41,735 nucleotides of DNA, taken from contig UQIS01000021.1 of NCBI GenBank assembly GCA_900541245.1, positions 1 through 41,735 on the forward strand. Reading direction: 5' to 3'. The translations under genes and the position numbers were made by a program. The stretch's first letter is position 1. Each line of letters opens with the position of its first letter. Under the pieces are notes generated by a model, which saw only the letters and a list, made by a program, of their open reading frames with translations, was not told the origin of the DNA and made no database searches. This document shows positions 31,822 to 39,724 of the stretch, piece by piece. This stretch comes from an uncultured Collinsella sp. (lineage in GTDB: Bacteria; Actinomycetota; Coriobacteriia; Coriobacteriales; Coriobacteriaceae).

Positions 31822-33097
31822 AGAATTCGATTTCCATCCGATGTGGGAGACCCTCGGCATGAATCTTGCCGATCACGACATGCTGCTGGGCGCCGTGGGC
31901 CAGATGTACGGCGACATGTTCCTGACGCAGAACAATCGCCCCAAGTCCACGTCCTACCTGGACTTTGTGGCCACCAACATCCATAGCGGCCGTATTAAGG
32001 AGATGCTCGACAAGAAGGAGGCCGGCGAGGCCACCAAGATCGTCGGTTCGTTCTGCGTGTACGTGCCCGAGGAGATCGTACTTGCCTGTGACGGTATTCC
32101 CGTGGGCCTGTGCTCGGGTGCCGATTGGGCAACCGATAAGGTCGAGGAGCACCTGCCGCGCAACACCTGCCCGCTCATCAAGAGCTTTGCCGGCTTTAAG
32201 CTGGGCGAGGTCTGCCCCTACATTGAGTCGAGTGACCTGGTGGTAGGCGAGAACACCTGCGATGGCAAGAAGAAGGCCTACGAGTTTTTTGCAACACAAA
32301 AGAACATGTACGTCATGGATATTCCCAACGTGCACGACGAGTCGACGCTCGTGACCTGGAAGGCCGAGGTCAAGAAACTCGCCGCCAAGATCGAGGAAGA
32401 GTGCGGCGTCACGATCACGCCTGAGCGTCTGAAGGCCGCCATCCACGCCGTCAATGAGAAGCGACGTGCCCTGCAGCGCCTCGCTGCCACGCGCTCTGCC
32501 GACCCTGCGCCCATCAGCGGTCTCGACAGCCTGCTGACCGTCCAGGCCGCCTTTATGGACGACACGCCGCGTCTGACCGGAGCCATTAACGATATGGCGG
32601 CTGAGTGCGAGCAGCGTGTCGAGGCCGGCGAGGGCGTGGCGCCCAAGGGGACCAAGCGCATCCTGTACACCGGCACGCCCATGGCCGTGCCCAACTGGAA
32701 GCTGTTCAACCTCATCGAGAAGGCCGGCGGCGTTGTGGTCGGCGAGGAGTCCTGCACGGGCTCGCGCTACTACAAGGATCTGGTTGACGAGTCCGGTGAG
32801 ACGGTTGACGAGATGCTCGACGCCATCGCCGAACGCTACTTTAAGATCAACTGCGCCGTCTTTACGCCCAACGACCAGCGTATGAAGGATATTGTCCAGA
32901 TGGCCAAGGACCTGCATGCCGACGGCATCGTCGACGTGGCCCTGCAGTTCTGCACGCTTTACGAGATGGAGTCGTTTGTCGTGGAGAAGGCCGCCGAGGA
33001 AGCCGGCATTCCGTTTATGCACATCACGACCGACTACGCCGGCGAGGATGCAGGCCAACTGCAAACCAGGATCGAGGCTTTCTTGGAAACCATTTAG
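31814..33097 (+). CDS. 2-hydroxyacyl-CoA dehydratase / double-cubane-cluster-type protein, subunit 1
   Basis: A 427-residue protein of the HgdB/FldB/DCCP family. Cysteines that would hold the iron-sulfur cluster are Cys81 (GSFCVYVPEE), Cys119 (RNTCPLIKSFAG), Cys134 (GEVCPYIESSD) and Cys149 (NTCDGKKKAYEF). The TCDGKKK motif is typical of double-cubane-cluster proteins and E. coli YjiM rather than of true 2-hydroxyglutaryl-CoA dehydratases. Such proteins receive electrons from an ATP-driven activator and reduce difficult small substrates. The ATG follows GAGGGG. The paralogue and activator follow directly; the actual substrate is unknown. Confidence 0.88.
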   Translation: MAEEFDFHPMWETLGMNLADHDMLLGAVGQMYGDMFLTQNNRPKSTSYLDFVATNIHSGRIKEMLDKKEAGEATKIVGSFCVYVPEEIVLACDGIPVGLCSGADWATDKVEEHLPRNTCPLIKSFAGFKLGEVCPYIESSDLVVGENTCDGKKKAYEFFATQKNMYVMDIPNVHDESTLVTWKAEVKKLAAKIEEECGVTITPERLKAAIHAVNEKRRALQRLAATRSADPAPISGLDSLLTVQAAFMDDTPRLTGAINDMAAECEQRVEAGEGVAPKGTKRILYTGTPMAVPNWKLFNLIEKAGGVVVGEESCTGSRYYKDLVDESGETVDEMLDAIAERYFKINCAVFTPNDQRMKDIVQMAKDLHADGIVDVALQFCTLYEMESFVVEKAAEEAGIPFMHITTDYAGEDAGQLQTRIEAFLETI

Positions 33098-33112
33098 GGG
33101 TATCCGTTCCGG

Positions 33113-33214
33113 CGGCTTCCCCAGGCACCCGATCTTGCCGTTCAAACCGTCGCTTACGTACCAAAATACGCGGCGCTTCTCTTTCACGGCAACCTTGGGC
33201 TCCTGGGAAAGCCG
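33113..33214. repeat. Structured long-hairpin element, copy 3
   Basis: CGGCTTCCCCAGG (33113-33125) pairs with CCTGGGAAAGCCG (33202-33214) with one C/A mismatch (G-U if read on the minus strand). Then CCC-gatc-TTGCCG / CGGCAA-cctt-GGG, the internal loop TTCAAACCGTC opposite CTTCTCTTTCA, and a small apical stem CGTA / TACG. It fills the gap between the two dehydratase-type genes. Confidence 0.75.
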
Positions 33215-33251
33215 TTTCCTCGGTTGGTCAAAAGGTTTGTTAAGGAGTTAT

Positions 33252-34415
33252 ATGTCGGAAAATATGGAGCAGCCGTTGCCGCGCACGTTTGAGGAGTTCA
33301 ACGAGCAACGCAAGGCGGCGTTTATTCGCGTCAAGGATTACAAGCAGGCGGGTAATCGCCTGGTCGGCTTTTTGTGCAGCTATACGCCGCTCGAGATTAT
33401 CGATGCCGCGGGCGCTGCAAGTGTGGCCTTGTGCGGTACGTCCGATGAGGTGATTCCCGAGGCCGAGAAGGTGCTGCCGGCAAACCTCTGCCCGCTCATC
33501 AAGTCGACGTACGGTTTTGCCTACTCGCAAAAGTGCCCGTTTACGTACTTTAGCGATATGATCATCGGCGAGACCACCTGCGACGGCAAGAAGAAGATGT
33601 ACGAGCTACTCAACGAGCTCAAGCGCACGCACATTCTGCATCTTCCGCAGGGTCGCGATCGTGCCTACGAGCGTGAAGGCTGGTACGAGGAGTGCCGCCT
33701 GCTCAAGGAGGAGCTCGAGGGCTTCTACGGCATCACGATTACCGACGATGATCTGCGCGCTGCCGTCCGACGTCGCAACCGTCTGCGTGCGGCGCAGCTC
33801 GAGATGTTTGCGCTTCAGGCCAACCAGCCTGCGGCCATGAGCGGTGTCGACCTGATGAGCACCATGTTTGCCGGTACGTTTAGCTTTGATATCGAGGCCT
33901 ATACGCAGCAGCTGGAGCAAAAGGTCGTCAAGTTGCGAGAGGCCTACGACGCGGGCGAGCGCCCGGTCGCGGCGGATGCCAAGCGCATTCTGATCACCGG
34001 TTGCCCGGTGGGCGGTGTGATCAACAAGATCGGCCGTACTATCGAGTCCAACGGCGGTGTGGTCGTGTGCATGGACGACTGCTCGGGCGAGCGCACGGCG
34101 GCCATGATGATCGATCCGGAGGCTCCCGACATCCTGCGCGCCATCGCCGACCGCTGCCTCGACATCAACTGCTCGGTCATGACGCCCAACGACGGTCGTA
34201 TGGAAAACACGCTGGCCATGTGCGAGAAGTATCACGTCGATGGCGTGGTCGAAAACGTGCTCCAGGCCTGCCACACCTTCAACGTTGAGAGCACGCGTAT
34301 GCAGGAGGCTGTCGAGGGTGCGGGTATTCCGTATATGAAGATCGAGACCGACTACAGCAACGGCGACATGGGCCAGATCGAGACGCGCATCGCCGCCTTC
34401 ATCGAAACCCTCTAG
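33252..34415 (+). CDS. 2-hydroxyacyl-CoA dehydratase / double-cubane-cluster-type protein, subunit 2
   Basis: A 387-residue paralogue of the preceding protein, shorter at the N-terminus. The cluster cysteines are Cys42 (GFLCSYTPLE), Cys80 (ANLCPLIKS), Cys95 (QKCPFTYFSD) and Cys110 (TTCDGKKKMYELL). This copy is closer to the double-cubane-cluster consensus (GETTCDGKKKMYE) than the first. The C-terminal Rossmann half ends IPYMKIETDYSNGDMGQIETRIAAFIE. The ATG follows TAAGGAG. Its stop codon lies in the outer stem of structured element 4. It may form a heterodimer with the first protein or each may be a homodimer. Confidence 0.9.
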   Translation: MSENMEQPLPRTFEEFNEQRKAAFIRVKDYKQAGNRLVGFLCSYTPLEIIDAAGAASVALCGTSDEVIPEAEKVLPANLCPLIKSTYGFAYSQKCPFTYFSDMIIGETTCDGKKKMYELLNELKRTHILHLPQGRDRAYEREGWYEECRLLKEELEGFYGITITDDDLRAAVRRRNRLRAAQLEMFALQANQPAAMSGVDLMSTMFAGTFSFDIEAYTQQLEQKVVKLREAYDAGERPVAADAKRILITGCPVGGVINKIGRTIESNGGVVVCMDDCSGERTAAMMIDPEAPDILRAIADRCLDINCSVMTPNDGRMENTLAMCEKYHVDGVVENVLQACHTFNVESTRMQEAVEGAGIPYMKIETDYSNGDMGQIETRIAAFIETL

Positions 34416-34516
34416 CTTCCTCAGGCACCGGATCTTGCTCCTCAAACCGTCGCTTGCGTACCCAAAGTACGCTGCGCTCCTCTTTCGGGGCAATCTCCGG
34501 CACCTGAGAAACCTAG
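34412..34516. repeat. Structured long-hairpin element, copy 4
   Basis: Outer stem CTAGCTTCCTCAGG / CCTGAGAAACCTAG with two mismatches, including C/A at the same place as in copy 3. Then CCGG-atct-TGCTCC / GGGGCA-atct-CCGG, the loop TCAAACCGTC opposite CTCCTCTTTC, and an apical stem GCGTAC / GTACGC. It includes the stop codon of the second dehydratase-type gene. Confidence 0.75.
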
Positions 34517-34570
34517 AGCTAAGGCGCCTGAACGCGCCGCTACCTTTGATGTTTAGATTGGGAGAGAGCC

Positions 34571-35335
34571 ATGATAGGGATCGGGATCGATATTGGGTCT
34601 ACGGCGGCTAAGGCCGCTGTGGTCGATGAGGAGGGTACGGTGGCGTGGACGTGCGTGCAGCCAACCGGGTTCTCCTCGGTCGATGCTTCCGAGCGTCTGC
34701 GCGAGGCACTGGCAGCGGCTGGCTATGACGTGGCTGCCGACGACGTGCGCGTGATCGCGACCGGCTACGGTCGTGTCGCCGTGCCCTATGCGCACAAGGT
34801 CGTGACCGAGATCACCTGCCACGGCACCGGTGCCGTGCGCCTGTTTGGCGACCACGGCACCGTGATCGACGTGGGCGGTCAAGACTCCAAGGTCATCCAG
34901 CTTAAGGGCGGCCGCGGGGCCAAATTTGCCATGAACGACAAGTGCGCTGCCGGCACGGGGCGCTTTTTGGAGATCATGGCCGACCGTCTAGGCATTTCCC
35001 AGCAGCAGATGGCCGACCTGGCGCGTTCCGGCGAGCCCACCAAGATCAGCAGCATGTGCACGGTGTTTGCCGAAAGCGAGGTTATCAGCCTGATCGGTCG
35101 CGGTGAGCCGCGCGAGAACATAGCTCGCGGTGTGATCGACAGCGTGGTCTCGCGCGTGGCGACCATGGCCGGGCAGGCTGCGGGCGCCCCGTACTACCTG
35201 ACCGGTGGCCTGTGCGAGAACGCCTACGTTGTGGAGCGGTTGGGCGAGCTACTGGGGTCGCCAGTGACCACCTCGCCCCAGGCTCGCTTTGCCGGAGCGA
35301 TCGGCGCGGCTGTCCGCGCCGCCGCCTTGGCCTAG
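34571..35335 (+). CDS. ATP-dependent activator of the dehydratase/double-cubane protein (HgdC/YjiL type)
   Basis: A 254-residue ASKHA-fold ATPase that injects one low-potential electron per ATP cycle into a dehydratase-type partner. GIGIDIGSTAAKAAVVDE is the phosphate-1 loop, TVIDVGGQDSKVIQL the phosphate-2 loop, and Cys125 (NDKCAAGTGRFLE) and Cys163 (SSMCTVFAESEV) from each monomer would hold the bridging [4Fe-4S] cluster. The length is standard. The ATG follows GGGAGAG. It is placed behind its two likely partners and 14 bases before the glycosyltransferase gene, so it links the two halves of the operon. Confidence 0.94.
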   Translation: MIGIGIDIGSTAAKAAVVDEEGTVAWTCVQPTGFSSVDASERLREALAAAGYDVAADDVRVIATGYGRVAVPYAHKVVTEITCHGTGAVRLFGDHGTVIDVGGQDSKVIQLKGGRGAKFAMNDKCAAGTGRFLEIMADRLGISQQQMADLARSGEPTKISSMCTVFAESEVISLIGRGEPRENIARGVIDSVVSRVATMAGQAAGAPYYLTGGLCENAYVVERLGELLGSPVTTSPQARFAGAIGAAVRAAALA

Positions 35336-35349
35336 GGGTGTACCGCGAC

Positions 35350-36567
35350 ATGCGCATCCTCAATATCTCGGCACAAAAACCAGATAGCACGGGCAGCGGC
35401 ACCTACCTTGCCGCGCTCGTGCGTGAGCAGATCGAGACGGGGCATCGCGCCGCCGTGCTTTGCGGCGCGGCACCGGGTGATACCCAGGGCGAGCTGGACC
35501 GGCGTGCTGCCGTGTTTGCCATACCGTTCGAGTCGCCCGAGCTGCCGTTTCCCATCTGCGGTATGTCCGATGTTATGCCCTATCCCTCCACACGCTATCG
35601 TGACCTGACGCCTTCGATGCTCAAGGCATTTGAGCGGGCATTTGCTGCTGCAATCGATCGGGCGGTGGCTGAGTTTCGGCCCGATCTGGTGCTCTGCCAT
35701 CACCTGTATCTGGTGACCGCATTGGCGCGCGAGTTCGTCCGGGGCGTGCCGGTTGTTGCCGTGTGCCATTCGACCGACCTGCGCCAGCTGCGTTCGCATG
35801 CGCTCGAGCGCGATCGCATCGTACGTGCGGTTCGTCGGCTCGATGCCATCTTTGCTCTCCATGATGAGCAGGCTGAGCAGATTGGCCTGGTGTGCGGCGT
35901 CGATGCCGATCGCATCCACGTGATTGGGACGGGCTACGACCATCGCGTCTTCTGCCGCGACGCAAGCGTGGCGAGGCAGCCGGGATCGCTTGTGTACGTG
36001 GGCAAGATTTGCTTTAAAAAGGGCGTCGAGTCGCTGGTTCGAGCCGTGTCATTGCCGATTGACGATGACGTCCGCCCATCTGGCTTGGTGCTTGTGGGCG
36101 GTCGCGGGGACGATGCCGAGTACGCGCGTGTCGAGCGCTTGGCCGCGGCCTCGGATGTGCCGGTGACGCTGGCGGGGCGCCTGGATAGCGATGGGCTCGT
36201 GCGCGCCTACCGCAGTTCCGACGTCTTTGTGCTGCCTTCGTTTTACGAGGGTCTGCCGCTCGTGACGATCGAGGCCCTCGCGTGCGGCTGCAAAGTTGTG
36301 GCGACCGATTTGCCCGGCGTTCGTCCCTGGATGGAGGCGATGCTTCCCGGTGCTCCCGTGACGTGGGTGGCGCCGCCGCGTATGACGGATGTCGACACGC
36401 CTGTGGCGGCCGACCTTCCGTTGTTTGAGCGCGCACTGGCAGATGCTATCGCGCTGGCGCTTGCGGCTCCGCCTTCGACGTTCGAGCCGTCGGCGGTCTC
36501 TTGGGAAGCGTGCCTGGGGCGTATACTTAAAGTCGTTGATTTGTTGGAAGGGGGTTCGTATGGCTGA
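35350..36567 (+). CDS. GT4-type glycosyltransferase overlapping selD
   Basis: A 405-residue GT-B glycosyltransferase. The N-terminal MRILNISAQKPDSTGSGTYLAAL gives the glycine-rich acceptor loop; the C-terminal domain has VYVGKICFKKGVESLVRAV, LVGGRGDDAEY and the nucleotide-sugar EX7E motif (Glu300 and Glu308 in SFYEGLPLVTIEAL), so the active site looks intact. It has no membrane segments. The gene starts 14 bases after the activator and its last 8 bases overlap the selD start, which implies coupled expression. A glycosyltransferase in a selenium operon recalls selenosugar synthase SenB beside its SelD homologue, but whether this is that enzyme family cannot be settled by eye. Confidence 0.85.
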   Translation: MRILNISAQKPDSTGSGTYLAALVREQIETGHRAAVLCGAAPGDTQGELDRRAAVFAIPFESPELPFPICGMSDVMPYPSTRYRDLTPSMLKAFERAFAAAIDRAVAEFRPDLVLCHHLYLVTALAREFVRGVPVVAVCHSTDLRQLRSHALERDRIVRAVRRLDAIFALHDEQAEQIGLVCGVDADRIHVIGTGYDHRVFCRDASVARQPGSLVYVGKICFKKGVESLVRAVSLPIDDDVRPSGLVLVGGRGDDAEYARVERLAAASDVPVTLAGRLDSDGLVRAYRSSDVFVLPSFYEGLPLVTIEALACGCKVVATDLPGVRPWMEAMLPGAPVTWVAPPRMTDVDTPVAADLPLFERALADAIALALAAPPSTFEPSAVSWEACLGRILKVVDLLEGGSYG

Positions 36568-37609
36568 CGATCAGATTAAGCTCACGTCTATGACTGCCGC
36601 GAGCGGTTGAGCCGCTAAGTTGGCCCCCGGAGCCCTCGCCCAGGTCCTGGGCGATTTACCCAATGTGCATAACGACAACTTGCTTGTGGGGTTCGATACC
36701 TCCGACGATGCGAGCGTCTTCCGCGTAGGGGAGAACCTGGGCCTCGTGCAGTCCGTCGACTTCTTCCCGCCGATGGTCGACGACCCCTTCCTCTTTGGCC
36801 AGATCGCCGCCGCCAACTCGCTGTCGGATATCTATGCCATGGGCGGGCGACCGAGCCATGCCATGAACTTGCTGTGCATCCCAAGCTGTCTGGGCGTTGA
36901 GGTTGCCGGTCAGATTCTGGCGGGCGGAGCCGACAAGTGCGTCGAGGCGGGTTGCTCCATCGCGGGCGGCCACACCATCAACGACGACGAGCCCAAGTAC
37001 GGCCTGTCCGTGAGCGGTTTTGTGCCACTCGACCACATGCTCGCCAACAGCGGCGCGCGCGTGGGCGATGTTCTGCTGCTGACCAAGGCGATCGGCTCGG
37101 GCATCATCACCACGGCCATTAAGGGTGAGCTTATCGAGCAGGACGAGGCCGCAGCCATGTTTGACTCGATGCGCACCCTCAACGAGGCGCCGATTCGTCT
37201 GGCCGAGGGACTTGAGCTTCACGGCTGCACCGACATTACGGGCTTTGGCCTGATCGGGCACGCGTGTGAGATGGCCGAGGGCTCGGGCGTGCAGATTGAG
37301 CTTGCGTCTGGGGCGGTGCCGCTCTTTGACCAGGTACTCGACATGGCGCGTCTGGGCATTATCCCCGCGGGCTCCTACCGCAATCAGGACTTCTTTGGCC
37401 CGCGTGTGGCTGCCGACGAGGACCTGGAGCCGGGCATGTTGGATGCGCTGTATGATCCGCAGACATCTGGTGGCTTGCTCATCGCGGCGCCTGCTGCCGA
37501 TGTGGATGAGCTTGCGCGTCGCCTGGATGCCGAAGGACGTATCGCCGTCGTCGTCGGTCGCGTGTGCGAGCCGGTGCCAGGCGGTCCTGCCGTCCGCGTT
37601 GTCCGTTAA
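36560..37609 (+). CDS. selD: Selenophosphate synthase, selenocysteine-containing
   Basis: SelD makes selenophosphate from selenide and ATP. The frame opens MADDQIKLTSMTAASG, then TGA at 36608-36610 (codon 17), then AAKLAPGALAQVLGDLP, and continues without stop to 37609, giving 349 residues with selenocysteine at 17. E. coli SelD has its catalytic Cys at exactly 17 and Lys at 20, and Lys20 is kept here. Further family stretches are LVGFDTSDDASVF, QSVDFFPPMVDDPFLFGQIAAANSLSDIYAMGG and DITGFGLIGHACEMA. Standard gene callers would start wrongly at 36620 and lose the active site. The ATG follows AAGGGGG inside the glycosyltransferase gene. Confidence 0.95.
36602..36654 (+). promoter_or_regulatory. 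Candidate bacterial SECIS element in selD
   Basis: A strong hairpin TCGCCCAG-gtc-CTGGGCGA (36636-36654) has its GGU at 36643-36645, 33 bases after the UGA, within the range reported for bacterial SECIS loops. The UGA itself sits in the loop of a smaller stem AGCGG / CCGCT (36602-36606 with 36612-36616). Confidence 0.65.
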
Positions 37610-37666
37610 CGACACGTATATTGAGCTATGTACCGTTCTAAAACGATTTATTCGAAAGGAAAAACT

Positions 37667-38293
37667 ATGTCTACCAAAATTGAAGTCAATGCCATGGGCG
37701 ATGCCTGCCCGCTGCCCGTTGTCAAGACGCTTAAGGCGCTCAAACAGCTCGATGGCGAGGGTGCCGTGGTGACCTCGGTCGATAACGAGACCGCCGTCAA
37801 GAACATCTCCAAGATGGCGCAGGAGAAGGGCTGCACGGCCTCGGTCGAGAAGATCTCGGACGCCGAGTGGCACGTGACTGTCGCGACCGCCGGTTCCGTG
37901 GCCGTTGCGGACCCCGAGCAGGACGGTGCCGCCTTCTGTGACGCCAGTGCCGGCAAGGGCAAACTCGTCATTTCCGTCTATACCGACTGCATGGGCCGCG
38001 GCGACGACGAGCTGGGCCACAAGCTCATGAAGGCCTTCATCTTTGCCGTGACGCAGCAGGAGGAACTGCCCGCGACCATGCTGTTCTACAACGGCGGCGC
38101 CAAGCTCACCGTCGAGGGCTCGCCGGTGCTCGATGACCTGAAGGGCCTGGCGGAGCAGGGTGTCGAGATCCTTACCTGCGGTACCTGCCTCGACCACTAT
38201 GGCATTAAAGATCAGCTCGCGGTGGGCGAGGTCACCAACATGTACGTGATCGTGGAGAAGATGGAGCAGGCCGTGCGCGTCGTGCGCCCGTAG
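37667..38293 (+). CDS. yedF: Selenium-metabolism protein YedF (TusA/SirA-like plus DsrE-like)
   Basis: A 208-residue two-domain protein. Residues 1-75 are a TusA/SirA-like domain with the persulfide or perselenide Cys in MGDACPLPVVKTLKAL; residues from about 100 are a DsrE-like domain (LVISVYTDCMGRGDDELGHKLMKAFIFAV, then EILTCGTCLDHYGI). This exact architecture is the YedF family found almost only in selenium-using bacteria next to selD. It probably carries selenium or sulfur between the desulfurase-like enzyme and SelD. The ATG follows GAAAGGA, 57 bases after selD. Confidence 0.93.
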   Translation: MSTKIEVNAMGDACPLPVVKTLKALKQLDGEGAVVTSVDNETAVKNISKMAQEKGCTASVEKISDAEWHVTVATAGSVAVADPEQDGAAFCDASAGKGKLVISVYTDCMGRGDDELGHKLMKAFIFAVTQQEELPATMLFYNGGAKLTVEGSPVLDDLKGLAEQGVEILTCGTCLDHYGIKDQLAVGEVTNMYVIVEKMEQAVRVVRP

Positions 38294-38312
38294 CGTATTG
38301 GTTGGAGTTGCC

Positions 38313-38564
38313 ATGAGGGAGAAGCGCCCGGCGCTTGTCATCACGTTTCCCACCACGGCGGCCGCCATGGGCTGCGAGTCCCTGTGCATCGAGCGCGGCC
38401 TTCCCGGGCGAACGATTCCCGTGCCCGGGGAGGTCGCTGCCGGCTGCGGTCTGGCGTGGAAGGCGCTGCCCGCAGATGAGGAGCTGCTACGCGGCGAACT
38501 CGCCGCGGCGGGCGTTCCCACCGAGGGCTTTACGGTGATTGACATGTGGGAGGTCGTGCGATGA
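38313..38564 (+). CDS. DUF3343 putative Se/S carrier protein
   Basis: An 83-residue DUF3343 protein: ALVITFPTTAAAMGCESLCIERGLPGRTIPVPGEVAAGCGLAWKA. The family has a conserved late cysteine (AGCG) and is consistently encoded beside selD, yedF and a cysteine-desulfurase-like gene; it is presumed to bind or shuttle selenium. The ATG follows GGAG. The stop overlaps the next start in ATGA (38561-38564), so it is translationally coupled to the PLP enzyme. Its biochemical function is not established. Confidence 0.88.
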   Translation: MREKRPALVITFPTTAAAMGCESLCIERGLPGRTIPVPGEVAAGCGLAWKALPADEELLRGELAAAGVPTEGFTVIDMWEVVR

Positions 38565-39700
38565 TCTACCTGGATAACGCGGCGACGACCATGAACAAGC
38601 CGCAGACGGTCATCGATGCCGTGGTGCAGGCGATGTGCTCGCTCGGCAATGCCGGACGCGGTGCGACGTCGGGCGCGCTCGACGCGGCACGCACCATCCA
38701 CGGCTGTCGCGCCAAGCTTGCGCGCTTGCTGGGCTGCCCGCGTGCTGACCATGTGTGTTTTACGCCCAACTCCACCGCGGCGCTCAACACCGTCATCAAT
38801 GGCGTGGTGCGCCCCGGTGACCGCGTGGTCACGACGGTGCTCGAGCACAACTCGGTGCTGCGTCCGCTCAATCGCTTGGCGACGGAGCAGGGTGTGACGG
38901 TTGAGCATGCGGGCTGCGACGCAAACGGCGTGCTCGACTACGACGAGCTCGAGCGGCTAGTCACGCCCGGTACGCGCGCCGTGGTGGTGACACACGCCTC
39001 CAATGTGACCGGCAACGCGGTCGACATTGCGCGCGTGGCCGCCATGGCCCATGCGGCCGGTGCACTTGTGATTGTCGATGCCTCGCAGTCTGCCGGCGCG
39101 GCGCATATCGATATGCAGGCCATGGGGCTCGACGTCGTGTGCTTTACCGGTCACAAGGGGCTCATGGGTCCGCAAGGCACCGGCGGCCTTGCCGTTGCGG
39201 AGGGCATTGACGTGGCTCCGTGGGCCATGGGTGGCACGGGTGTGCACAGCTTCGATGCACTGCAGCCGCTTGAGTGGCCCACGCGCCTTGAGGCGGGCAC
39301 GCTCAACGGTCACGGCATCGCGGGCCTTTCCGCCGGTCTCGACTTTATCGAGGCGCAAGGCGGGGTCGAGGCGATCGCGGCGCATGAGCGAGCGCTGGCT
39401 GATCGCTTTCTCGCTGGCGTGCGCGAGATTCCGGGGATTAAGCTCTACGGTGCCTTTGACCAGCCGACGCGCTCGTCGATTGTGTCGCTCAATGTGGTCG
39501 ATATCGACTCTGCCGAGATCTCGGACGCGCTCATGCAAGGGTGGGGGATTGCGACGCGCCCCGGTGCCCATTGCGCTCCGCTCATGCACCGCGCGCTGGG
39601 GACCGAGCGCCAAGGTGTCGTTCGCTTCTCGTTTGGCTATTTCAACACGGACGAGGAAGTCGACACCGCGATTGACGCTTTGCGCGATTTAGCCTGCTAA
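38561..39700 (+). CDS. Cysteine desulfurase-like PLP enzyme of the selenium cluster
   Basis: A 379-residue class V aminotransferase-fold enzyme. IYLDNAATTMNKPQTV opens it, the PLP lysine is Lys199 in TGHKGLMGPQGTGG, and the active-site Cys338 lies in RPGAHCAPLMHRALGT, the SufS/CsdB-type loop. It removes sulfur from cysteine, or selenium from selenocysteine, as an enzyme-bound per(seleno)sulfide. In this setting, coupled to DUF3343 and behind selD-yedF, it is likely the selenium or sulfur donor for SelD. The last residue is Cys (DLAC), which is unusual. The operon terminator follows after 24 bases. Confidence 0.92.
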   Translation: MIYLDNAATTMNKPQTVIDAVVQAMCSLGNAGRGATSGALDAARTIHGCRAKLARLLGCPRADHVCFTPNSTAALNTVINGVVRPGDRVVTTVLEHNSVLRPLNRLATEQGVTVEHAGCDANGVLDYDELERLVTPGTRAVVVTHASNVTGNAVDIARVAAMAHAAGALVIVDASQSAGAAHIDMQAMGLDVVCFTGHKGLMGPQGTGGLAVAEGIDVAPWAMGGTGVHSFDALQPLEWPTRLEAGTLNGHGIAGLSAGLDFIEAQGGVEAIAAHERALADRFLAGVREIPGIKLYGAFDQPTRSSIVSLNVVDIDSAEISDALMQGWGIATRPGAHCAPLMHRALGTERQGVVRFSFGYFNTDEEVDTAIDALRDLAC

Positions 39701-39724
39701 AGCTGCTAGACCGTTTATACTTGC

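Noticed and set aside
36620..37609. A short selD starting at TTG 36620
   Set aside because: It would lack the catalytic residue and glycine-rich start. The upstream in-frame TGA fits selenocysteine at the canonical position, and the ATG at 36560 has a ribosome site.
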